Part shown: one piece after another, positions 1 through 5,337 of the stretch
Layout: each line of letters opens with the position of its first letter
Position numbering within the stretch: position 1 is the stretch's first letter
Assembly (NCBI GenBank): GCA_046704085.1
Contig: JBJKSJ010000223.1
Coordinates: 1-5,337 of the forward strand
DNA from: DATBHW01 sp046704085
GTDB taxonomy: Bacteria; Chloroflexota; Ktedonobacteria; Ktedonobacterales; DATBGS01
DNA: 5,337 nt
Direction of reading: 5' to 3'
The notes under the pieces: generated by a model
The model's database searches: none
Told to the model about the DNA's origin: nothing
The model's input: the letters and a program-made list of their open reading frames with translations, nothing else
Program-made: the position numbers and the translations under genes

Positions 1-45
1 ATAAAAAGGATAGCAACAGGCTGCAAGAAGGCATGCGCCACGCCC

Positions 46-89
46 TTAACACAATTTTAACACCCGCTTAAATCACCGTTAAATTGCGA
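46..89 (+). promoter_or_regulatory. PHO-box-like array: four TTAA hexamers at 11-nt period
   Basis: Four hexamers start at 46 (TTAACA), 57 (TTAACA), 68 (TTAAAT) and 79 (TTAAAT). Each is followed by 5 nt, so the period is exactly 11 nt, about one helical turn, and all copies face the same side of the DNA. This matches the known Bacillus-type PhoP operator, direct repeats of TT(A/C/T)A(C/T)A with roughly 5-nt spacers upstream of pst genes. The first two copies match that consensus fully and the last two deviate at the final two bases. Placement upstream of pstS supports control by phosphate starvation through a PhoB/PhoP-family response regulator. The repeats are seen directly; binding and the identity of the regulator are inferred. 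Confidence 0.75.
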
Positions 90-93
90 GCGG

Positions 94-99
94 TACAGT
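94..99 (+). promoter_or_regulatory. candidate -10 element of the pst operon promoter
   Basis: TACAGT at 94-99 matches TATAAT at four of six positions, including the first T, the A at position 2 and the last T. If it is the -10, transcription would start near 106 and the hexamer array would span about -60 to -22, the usual placement for Bacillus PhoP operators. No good -35 lies 16-18 nt upstream (the region reads AATCAC around 71-76), which fits a promoter that depends on an activator. The assignment is tentative because the element is weak and no start site is known. Confidence 0.4.
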
Positions 100-135
100 A
101 TCAGCGGAGCATACGAGTACACGCCCCCAAAAAGT

Positions 136-150
136 GGTGTCGCAGACACC
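136..150 (+). other. small RNA hairpin in the pstS leader
   Basis: GGTGTC (136-141), loop GCA (142-144) and GACACC (145-150) form a perfect 6-bp, GC-rich inverted repeat inside the predicted pstS 5' leader. It is followed by only three T residues, so it is not a convincing intrinsic terminator. It may stabilise the leader mRNA or be a short protein-binding palindrome. Function is unknown. Confidence 0.4.
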
Positions 151-154
151 TTTG

Positions 155-184
155 CTCCTTATCGAGAGAGTGGTTCTCAGGAGG
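155..184 (+). promoter_or_regulatory. pstS Shine-Dalgarno with possible masking hairpin
   Basis: AGGAGG at 179-184 is a near-perfect ribosome binding site, 5 nt before the pstS ATG at 190, and it decides that start. Upstream, CTCCT (155-159) can pair with AGGAG (179-183). The adjacent GAGA (166-169) can pair with TCTC (175-178), so the 3' strand of the stem is continuous (TCTCAGGAG), while the 5' strand has a 6-nt bulge. The complementarity is seen directly; a role in translational control is inferred and uncertain. Confidence 0.5.
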
Positions 185-189
185 AATGA

Positions 190-1221
190 ATGCTTTCATT
201 GTTCAACTCGTCGCGGCGCTCAACACTGAGCGGGATGTCGCTGGCGACTGGCCTGATGCTGTTGATGCTGCTGCTCAGCGCGTGCGGCGCAAGCAGCACC
301 GGCAATGGCGGTAGTGGTTCCACGCCAACAGCGACCACAAATACCGCGACCGCTTGCTCGGTCAGCACGGCTGACCTTGGCCCTGGCGGCAGCACTCATG
401 GCATGGCGCCCAATGACAACGCGACCGGCACGATTACCATTGATGGCTCCAGCGCGCTGGCGCCATTGGTCGCGCAGGGCGCAACAGAGTATCAGGCAGC
501 CAACAGCGGCGCGAACATCACCGTGAACGCTGGCGGCAGCAGCAAGGGCGTCGCTGATGTCGAGAATGGCGCGGTGCAGATTGGCGATTCGGATCTGTTC
601 GCGCAGACGGTTGATGCGACCAAGTACAACGATCTGGTTGACCATCAGGTCGCGGTGGTGATCTTTGCGATGGTGGTCAACCCCGTTGTGGCCGCCAAGA
701 TTACCAACCTGACCACCACGCAGATTCAGCAAATCTACACTGGGCAGATTACCAACTGGAGCTCGCTTGGTGGGCCGAACGAGACGATTACCACCATTGA
801 GCGCCCCGCTGGCTCTGGCACGCGCGGCACGTTCTCCAAGTATGTTATGAACGGGATGCAGACGACCCCCACACAGACGCTGGCGAAGGACGACAGCGGC
901 TCGCTTGGCGCAACCGTTGCCTCGACCCCTGGCGCGATTGGCTACATCGGCACGAGCTTTGTCGGCACGGGCGGCGCGTACAATGGCAAGATTGTGCCGA
1001 TCTGCATCGATGGGCAGAAGCCCAGCCCCAGCGCGGTAGCCACCAATGCCTACAAGTATTGGAACTTCGAGCACATGTACACCAAGGGTCAGCCCTCTGG
1101 CCTGGCGGCGAGCTTCCTGAACTATGTTCAGAGCGCCGCCTTCCAGCCTGACCTGCTCGACCTGTACTACATGCCGGCAAGTCAGCTCAGTTCTTCAGCG
1201 GCTTCGTCACATCAGCCATAG
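190..1221 (+). CDS. pstS: phosphate ABC transporter phosphate-binding lipoprotein PstS
   Basis: This 343-aa protein captures phosphate outside the membrane and hands it to the PstC/PstA channel. Residues 1-31 form a lipoprotein signal peptide with basic residues R9-R10, a hydrophobic core at 18-29 and the lipobox L29-S-A-C32. A Ser/Thr/Gly-rich tether follows to about residue 80. The binding domain shows typical PstS signatures: TIDGSSALAPL (83-93), the GGSSKG loop and IGDSD (115-135), ERPAGSGTRGTF (204-215) and PGAIGYIG (247-254). The GSS, SD and SGTR residues are the family's phosphate-contacting positions. The AGGAGG site 5 nt upstream supports the start at 190; an internal ATG at 235 would cut off the basic n-region. 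It is the first gene after a PHO-box array, and the permease gene follows. Length is normal for the family. Cys56 and Cys272 are additional to the lipidated Cys32; their role is unknown. Confidence 0.95.
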   Translation: MLSLFNSSRRSTLSGMSLATGLMLLMLLLSACGASSTGNGGSGSTPTATTNTATACSVSTADLGPGGSTHGMAPNDNATGTITIDGSSALAPLVAQGATEYQAANSGANITVNAGGSSKGVADVENGAVQIGDSDLFAQTVDATKYNDLVDHQVAVVIFAMVVNPVVAAKITNLTTTQIQQIYTGQITNWSSLGGPNETITTIERPAGSGTRGTFSKYVMNGMQTTPTQTLAKDDSGSLGATVASTPGAIGYIGTSFVGTGGAYNGKIVPICIDGQKPSPSAVATNAYKYWNFEHMYTKGQPSGLAASFLNYVQSAAFQPDLLDLYYMPASQLSSSAASSHQP

Positions 1222-1242
1222 ACGTATGGCGTAAGGATGGGC

Positions 1243-1250
1243 AGAAGGGA
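1243..1250 (+). promoter_or_regulatory. ribosome binding site deciding the permease start
   Basis: The purine run AGAAGGGA at 1243-1250 sits about 8 nt before the ATG at 1258, a normal spacing. The upstream in-frame ATG at 1237 has only AAGG directly abutting it, leaving no spacer. The start at 1258 is therefore preferred; choosing 1237 would add seven residues (MGRRDRF). Confidence 0.6.
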
Positions 1251-1257
1251 CAGGTTC

Positions 1258-3864
1258 ATGGCTATCGCAACACCTCCTGCGCCCATTCAGAGCCCGGTGG
1301 AAACATCGTTTCTCCGCCGGGCTCGTCCCTTGCTTGTGAGCCTTGCCATTGCCGTCGTTGGCTTGCTGTTGCTGGTGGCGGCATTGCTCACATTGGCTGG
1401 GGGAGTTGGGCAAGAGGCGCTCTTTTATGGTGTCCTGGGCGGTTATTTTCTCTTTACCGCTGCTGTGCGTATGCTGGGCGGCAAGACCGTTGTGCTGGCG
1501 CGCGCCATCTATATGCTCGCGGTTGGGGGAGTTGGGGTGGTGATGTGGGTTCTCAACACGCTGGTCATCCACGCGGCGGATAGCAGCCAGAATGCGATCC
1601 TCTGGATATTTTTTGCCATAGCGGCCTTCTATCTGGGTTTCTTTTATCTGATCTCCGCGCTGAAAAGCGACCAGCTGGCAAACGGTTTTTATCTGGTCAA
1701 CGCAGCCGTGATTGTACTCGGCATGAGCGCTCTGCTCTATTTTATCGGCGCCAAGATGTTCACCCCTTTTATTGGGCCGCAGCACGTCAATACCGGCGGT
1801 ACGGTGCCAGCAGTCAATATTCTTGACTTTCTGACCAGAAGCAACTGGTACCCCGCTCCTGATCCAGGGACTGGCGTAGCGCCAACGGCGGGAGCCTGGC
1901 CGTTGATCTATGGCTCGGTGATGGTCATGCTGCTGGCGGTGATCATCGCCACCCCGCTCAGTATCGCGGCAGCGCTCTTCTTGACAGAAGTAGCGCCAGA
2001 TTGGGCGCGGCAGTTGGTGCAGCCCGCGCTGGAACTGTTTACAGGTATTCCCTCGGTGTTGTATGGCTTTGTGGGTTTGACGGTGCTGGTTCCCTGGATC
2101 GGCAGCCTCTTGCGCGGCGCGCAGAGTAATATCGTGCCCACTCCTGATTGGCTGCTGGGCACCGGGCAAGGGATTCTGGTTTCGGGCTTTGTCCTTTCAA
2201 TCATGATTCTGCCGACAATTACCAGCCTGACCGTTGACGCGCTCAAAGGCATCCCCAACGCCCTGCGCGAAGCGAGCGCCGCCTTGGGAGCCACGCGCTG
2301 GCAGACGATGGCGAAGGTGCTGATCCCTGCCGCCAGTTCCGGCATCTTGACCGGCGTGATCCTGGGCATGGGCCGCGCCATTGGCGAAACGCTGGCGGTG
2401 CAGATGGTGATTGGGGACGTGGCCCAGATTCCCAGGTCGGTGTTTGCAGGCGCTTCGACGATTACCGCCCAACTCCTTGAGGGATTCGGCGAGACGATCA
2501 ATAATACCTATTCCCGCAATGTCCTCTGGGCGCTGACTGGCCTCTTGTTGCTGATCTCGCTGGCTTTTGTGATTATCAGCCGCTACTACCGGCCCATCCT
2601 CCGCGTGCTTGGCAAAATTCCGCGCCGGGTCTGGTGGGGGCTGTTCGTCGTCGGATTGATCGTCAATATCCTGATCGGCGGCGATCCGATCAGCTTCTTC
2701 CTGATCGTCCTCAGCAACATCTTGCTGCTCATCCTTGGCACCGGAAACGGCATCTCCCCCTTCCTGAATGGCAACGTGCTTGATGTCATTGCCGGCCAGG
2801 GCACGACAGCGATCTTCCGTTTTACCGGAAGCCAGCAAATTGGCCTGTTTTTGAGCGCGATCAATCTGGTGGTCACGCTGTATTTGATTGTCAAAGGCAT
2901 TGGCTGGCTGAGCCGCTGGCTGCGGCGTGGTCGCAAGGTTTCGCCGGCACGTATTCGTCAGCGCGCTCGCGCAGTCAATCAGATTGCAATCGGGCTGATC
3001 TGGACGCTCACCAGCGCGCTGGTGATATTGCTGGTGGCGCTGCTGCTCTATTTGCAGCTCTCCGGCTTGCAGATTCTCTCCTATGGGGGGCACGGTAGCG
3101 CTTTCGGGAATCTCTGGCATTTCCTGTCTTCACCGCCAGGTCAGGATGGCATTGCGCCAGAGATTTTTAGCTCCCTCTACATGCTGGTAGGGACGATGTT
3201 GATTGCTGTTCCTATAGCGATGAGCGCGGCTATTTATCTGGTCGAGTTTGCCAAGCAGAGCGGCCCGCAAGGCGTGCTAACGGCCATCATCCGCTTCTGC
3301 GCCGAGACGCTGGCGGGTGTGCCCTCGATGATTCTGGGCCTGTTTGGCTTCCTGACCTTTGTGACCCTTAACGGGGAAGGCACTCGTTTTGGCTATTCGC
3401 GGCTGGCGGCCATCCTGACGCTGGTTCTCTTGAACCTGCCACTGCTGATGCGCATCAGCGAGGATGCCATTCGCTCGGTGCCTGGCGAGCTACGCGAAGC
3501 CAGCCTGGCAGTGGGCGCCACCAAGTTCCAGACAATCACCAAGGTGATTCTGCCAACGGCGCTGCCTGCTCTGCTCACGGGCGTGATTCTGACGGCTGGC
3601 AAGGTGATTGGCGAAACCGCCGCGATTGTCTTTACCGCCGGTCAGGATACCCCGCGCAATTTCTTTACGTTGAACCCACTCCTGCCTAGTGATACGCTGA
3701 CGATTCACATCTGGGTGCTGAAGACCGAGGCGTCTACCGCCTCGGCCCAAACGGTGGCGGCAGGCACAGCAGCAGTGCTGGTACTCTTCCTGTTGATCTT
3801 TAACCTCTCGACGCGCTTTATTGGCGCCGCCCTTTATCGGCGTCTGACCGCAAGCAAACAATAG
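1258..3864 (+). CDS. pstCA: fused phosphate ABC transporter permease PstC-PstA
   Basis: This single 868-aa chain supplies both membrane subunits of the phosphate channel, which are normally two genes of about 300 aa each. Numbering from the ATG at 1258: residues 1-140 carry four hydrophobic segments not typical of PstC (about 26-48, 55-73, 82-105, 113-135). Residues 144-442 look like a six-helix PstC, with the NWYP loop (196-199), EAA motif E338-ASAALG to I356-P357, and GRAIGET (372-378). Residues 450-575 are a linker with three more hydrophobic segments (about 459-474, 479-494, 527-548) ending in a basic stretch. Residues 576-855 look like a six-helix PstA, with GIAPEIFSSLYMLVGT (631-646), EAA motif E747-ASLAVG to L765-P766, and GKVIGET (781-787). 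The two EAA loops should dock a PstB dimer. The gene lies 36 nt after pstS and 29 nt before pstB. No internal stop or frameshift is seen, so the fusion looks genuine. Helix limits are estimated by eye. Confidence 0.93.
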   Translation: MAIATPPAPIQSPVETSFLRRARPLLVSLAIAVVGLLLLVAALLTLAGGVGQEALFYGVLGGYFLFTAAVRMLGGKTVVLARAIYMLAVGGVGVVMWVLNTLVIHAADSSQNAILWIFFAIAAFYLGFFYLISALKSDQLANGFYLVNAAVIVLGMSALLYFIGAKMFTPFIGPQHVNTGGTVPAVNILDFLTRSNWYPAPDPGTGVAPTAGAWPLIYGSVMVMLLAVIIATPLSIAAALFLTEVAPDWARQLVQPALELFTGIPSVLYGFVGLTVLVPWIGSLLRGAQSNIVPTPDWLLGTGQGILVSGFVLSIMILPTITSLTVDALKGIPNALREASAALGATRWQTMAKVLIPAASSGILTGVILGMGRAIGETLAVQMVIGDVAQIPRSVFAGASTITAQLLEGFGETINNTYSRNVLWALTGLLLLISLAFVIISRYYRPILRVLGKIPRRVWWGLFVVGLIVNILIGGDPISFFLIVLSNILLLILGTGNGISPFLNGNVLDVIAGQGTTAIFRFTGSQQIGLFLSAINLVVTLYLIVKGIGWLSRWLRRGRKVSPARIRQRARAVNQIAIGLIWTLTSALVILLVALLLYLQLSGLQILSYGGHGSAFGNLWHFLSSPPGQDGIAPEIFSSLYMLVGTMLIAVPIAMSAAIYLVEFAKQSGPQGVLTAIIRFCAETLAGVPSMILGLFGFLTFVTLNGEGTRFGYSRLAAILTLVLLNLPLLMRISEDAIRSVPGELREASLAVGATKFQTITKVILPTALPALLTGVILTAGKVIGETAAIVFTAGQDTPRNFFTLNPLLPSDTLTIHIWVLKTEASTASAQTVAAGTAAVLVLFLLIFNLSTRFIGAALYRRLTASKQ

Positions 3865-3867
3865 ATA

Positions 3868-3883
3868 TGGTATCCTGATACCA
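3868..3883 (+). repeat. inverted repeat just before the pstB ribosome binding site
   Basis: TGGTAT (3868-3873), loop CCTG (3874-3877) and ATACCA (3878-3883) form a perfect 6-bp stem in the 29-nt gap between the permease gene and pstB. The 3' arm directly abuts the AGGAGG at 3884-3889. It has no T-tract, so it is not a terminator. It could be a small mRNA hairpin affecting stability or pstB translation, or a chance palindrome. Confidence 0.4.
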
Positions 3884-3889
3884 AGGAGG
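3884..3889 (+). promoter_or_regulatory. pstB Shine-Dalgarno sequence
   Basis: AGGAGG, embedded in AAGGAGGT (3883-3890), lies 4 nt before the pstB ATG at 3894. It is the strongest ribosome binding site in the window. It fixes the long pstB start rather than the internal ATG at 4050, which has only a weak GAGG about 14 nt upstream. Confidence 0.75.
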
Positions 3890-3893
3890 TGTT

Positions 3894-4793
3894 ATGAGCG
3901 AAGTGTCTACGCCGGAGTCTTTGGAGGACGCCATTCGTGAGTCAAGGCGCAGAGAGACGTTTGCCTTTCCCTGGCTGCCAACGCAGACTGGGCAGGAGCC
4001 TACCGAAGCCGATCTTTCCGGGCGTCCTGTCGAGGATCACCAGATCAAGATGCGTTCTGATGGCTTGAACGTGTACTATGGGACCAACCACGCCATCAAA
4101 AACGTGAGCCTGCAAGTTGTTGCCAACGAGATCACTGCTTTGATTGGCCCCTCTGGCTGCGGCAAATCGACTTTTCTGCGGGCGCTCAACCGTATGCACG
4201 ACCTGACGCCGATAGCGCGGGTTGAAGGGCCAGTGCTGCTGGACGATCAGAATATCTACGCGGCAGGCATCGATCTGGTGCGCCTGCGCCAGCGGGTGGG
4301 CATGGTCTTTCAGCGCCCGAATCCGTTCCCGAAGTCTATCTTTGAGAACGTGGCCTATGGCCTGCGTATGCAGGGCAACAATAACCCGCGCGAACTGGCC
4401 GAGATCGTCGAAAAGAGCCTGCGTGGGGCAGCTATCTGGGATGAGGTGAAGGATCGGCTGCATGCCAGCGCGCTGGGGCTTTCGGGCGGCCAGCAGCAGC
4501 GGCTCTGCATCGCGCGCGTGCTGGCGGTGGCCCCAGAGGTCATCCTGATGGATGAACCCTGCTCCGCTCTGGACCCGATTGCCACGCTCAAGATCGAGCA
4601 GTTGATGGAGCATTTGAAGCGCGATTATACCATCGTGATCGTGACGCATAACATGCAGCAGGCGGCGCGTGTCTCACAGCGAACGGGCTTCTTTCTGACT
4701 GGCGAACTGATCGAGATTGGCCCGACAGCAATGATCTTCTCGCGGCCCACTGATAAGCGCACTGAAGATTATATTACCGGGCGGTTCGGGTAA
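3894..4793 (+). CDS. pstB: phosphate ABC transporter ATP-binding protein PstB
   Basis: This 299-aa cytoplasmic ATPase forms a dimer that powers phosphate import through the PstC/PstA channel (EC 7.3.2.1). All ABC motifs are present and intact: Walker A GPSGCGKS (85-92), Q-loop Gln140 in MVFQRPNPFP, signature LSGGQ (196-200), Walker B VILMDEP (216-222) with catalytic Glu221, D-loop SALD (224-227) and switch His252. The sequence ALNRMHDL after Walker A and the RPNPFPKSIFENVAYG stretch are typical of PstB rather than other importer ATPases. The domain proper begins near residue 52. The first 50 or so residues are a charged extension, making the protein longer than the usual 250-270 aa. The strong ribosome binding site just upstream supports this long start. 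The gene lies 29 nt after the permease gene and 12 nt before phoU, so one transcript is likely. Confidence 0.96.
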   Translation: MSEVSTPESLEDAIRESRRRETFAFPWLPTQTGQEPTEADLSGRPVEDHQIKMRSDGLNVYYGTNHAIKNVSLQVVANEITALIGPSGCGKSTFLRALNRMHDLTPIARVEGPVLLDDQNIYAAGIDLVRLRQRVGMVFQRPNPFPKSIFENVAYGLRMQGNNNPRELAEIVEKSLRGAAIWDEVKDRLHASALGLSGGQQQRLCIARVLAVAPEVILMDEPCSALDPIATLKIEQLMEHLKRDYTIVIVTHNMQQAARVSQRTGFFLTGELIEIGPTAMIFSRPTDKRTEDYITGRFG

Positions 4794-4797
4794 GGAG
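4792..4797 (+). promoter_or_regulatory. phoU Shine-Dalgarno overlapping the pstB stop
   Basis: AAGGAG at 4792-4797 overlaps the pstB stop codon TAA (4791-4793) and lies 8 nt before the phoU ATG at 4806. The overlap suggests translation of pstB and phoU is closely linked. Confidence 0.6.
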
Positions 4798-4805
4798 CGT
4801 ACTAG

Positions 4806-5337
4806 ATGACACGCGATTCTTTTCATCACGAGTTGCAGGAACTGGAAGAAGCTGTCGTGCAGATGGCGACGCTCGTCGAGGCGGCCATCGCCAGTTCCGT
4901 GCAGGCGCTGATCCAGCGAGATGTGGAGCTTGCCCAGCAGGTCATTGACGGCGACAATACGGTGAACGAACACCAGCGGACCATCCGCAACAAGACCTTT
5001 GGCGTGATGGCCCGCCAGGCGCCTGTTGCCCGCGACCTGCGCGAACTGGTCACGATTCAACTGGTGATTAGCGAACTGGAGCGCATGGGCGATCACGCCG
5101 TTGGCGTCGCCAAAAATGCGATCCGCCTTGCCACGCAACCGCCGGTCAAAGCCGTTGTAGACCTGCCTGAGATGGCAAAGCTGGTGCGTCAGCAGGTGCG
5201 CGACGCCATTCAGGCGTTTGTCGATGTCAATATCGTCGAGTCCCGCGAAATCTGCGTGCGCGACGATGAGGTCGATCTGCTCTATCGGCAGATTTTTGAT
5301 GAGTTGCTAAGCTGCATGCGCGATTCAGACAACGTGC
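4806..5337 (+). CDS. phoU: phosphate transport system regulator PhoU (partial, 3' end outside window)
   Basis: The reading frame is open from the ATG at 4806 to the window edge and gives 177 residues (MTRDSFHHELQELEEAV...). PhoU proteins are usually about 215-240 aa, so roughly 40 or more residues are missing. The visible part shows the first three-helix repeat, with the D50 region (VIDGDNTVN), QAPVARDLREL (71-81) and the metal-binding signature ELERMGDHA (90-98), containing the E-x-x-x-D pattern at E92-D96. The second repeat begins near residue 120 (MAKLVRQQVRDAI); its own signature would lie beyond the edge. In known systems PhoU acts in the cytoplasm, works through the Pst transporter and the sensor kinase, and represses the Pho response when phosphate is plentiful. 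Its position directly after pstB is the classic arrangement. Confidence 0.94.
   Translation, partial: MTRDSFHHELQELEEAVVQMATLVEAAIASSVQALIQRDVELAQQVIDGDNTVNEHQRTIRNKTFGVMARQAPVARDLRELVTIQLVISELERMGDHAVGVAKNAIRLATQPPVKAVVDLPEMAKLVRQQVRDAIQAFVDVNIVESREICVRDDEVDLLYRQIFDELLSCMRDSDNV

Noticed and set aside
1..45. End of an upstream gene or a terminator
   Set aside because: The stretch is too short to assign and shows no clear stem with a T-tract or a recognisable coding tail.
84..115. Alternative promoter with TTGCGA (84-89) as -35
   Set aside because: The usual 16-18 nt spacing leads to a region reading around GAGCAT, a poor -10. The element at 94-99 beneath the hexamer array fits better.
136..156. 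Intrinsic terminator or attenuator in the pstS leader
   Set aside because: The 6-bp hairpin is followed by only TTT before G and C residues, too short a T-tract for a convincing terminator.
84..314. Forward open frame of 76 codons overlapping the pstS leader and start
   Set aside because: It starts upstream of the pstS ribosome binding site, overlaps pstS in another frame and has no recognisable content. Translation through the leader is unlikely.
220..1074. Long reverse-strand open frame (284 codons) opposite pstS
   Set aside because: It is fully antisense to a well-supported pstS, its product is Arg/Ala/Gly-rich with no recognisable motif, and it has no ribosome binding site. It is a by-product of GC-rich codon use.
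1222..1257. Terminator or processing hairpin between pstS and the permease gene
   Set aside because: No inverted repeat of useful length is visible in these 36 nt, so differential expression of pstS at this site is not supported by sequence.
1207..3120. Reverse-strand open frames at 1207-2169 and 2197-3120 opposite the permease gene
   Set aside because: Their products are rich in Gln, His, Arg and Asp, the expected mirror of hydrophobic membrane codons read backwards. No domain or start signal supports them.
3942..4649. Reverse-strand open frame (235 codons) opposite pstB
   Set aside because: It is antisense to an ABC ATPase with all motifs intact and shows no family features of its own.

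Overview
The window holds a high-affinity phosphate uptake (Pst) operon. All genes lie on the + strand in the order pstS - pstC/pstA (fused) - pstB - phoU, and phoU runs off the right edge. The sequence is moderately GC-rich. PstS carries a lipobox, as expected for a solute-binding protein tethered to the membrane. Together with the Bacillus-like TTAACA-type control region and the fused permease, this suggests a monoderm, Gram-positive-like bacterium. Chloroflexota (for example the Ktedonobacteria side) is my best guess, but this is inference at low confidence and no marker gene in the window settles it.

Region by region: positions 1-189 are non-coding upstream DNA. They contain four tandem TTAA[C/A][A/T] hexamers spaced exactly 11 nt apart (46, 57, 68, 79), which look like a PhoP-type PHO box. 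A plausible -10 element follows at 94-99, then a leader with two small hairpins, one of which could mask the pstS Shine-Dalgarno. pstS (190-1221) encodes the phosphate-binding lipoprotein. After 36 nt comes one very long permease gene (1258-3864, 868 aa) with a complete PstC half and a complete PstA half in one chain. It also has a four-helix N-terminal addition and a hydrophobic linker between the halves. A 29-nt gap with a perfect 6-bp inverted repeat next to a strong Shine-Dalgarno leads to pstB (3894-4793), the ATPase. phoU (4806 to the edge) follows 12 nt later.

How the parts work together: PstS captures phosphate outside the membrane and delivers it to the PstC/PstA channel. A PstB dimer on the cytoplasmic face powers transport through contact with the two EAA loops. 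PhoU is the usual negative regulator linking transporter state to the phosphate-sensing two-component system. The PHO box in front of pstS would place the operon under that system's response regulator. No sensor kinase or response regulator gene is visible here.

I found no sign of a new kind of system, mobile element, CRISPR array, tRNA or rRNA. The interesting points are the very regular PHO-box array, the PstC-PstA fusion with its extra membrane segments, and the candidate RNA structures around the pstS and pstB start sites.
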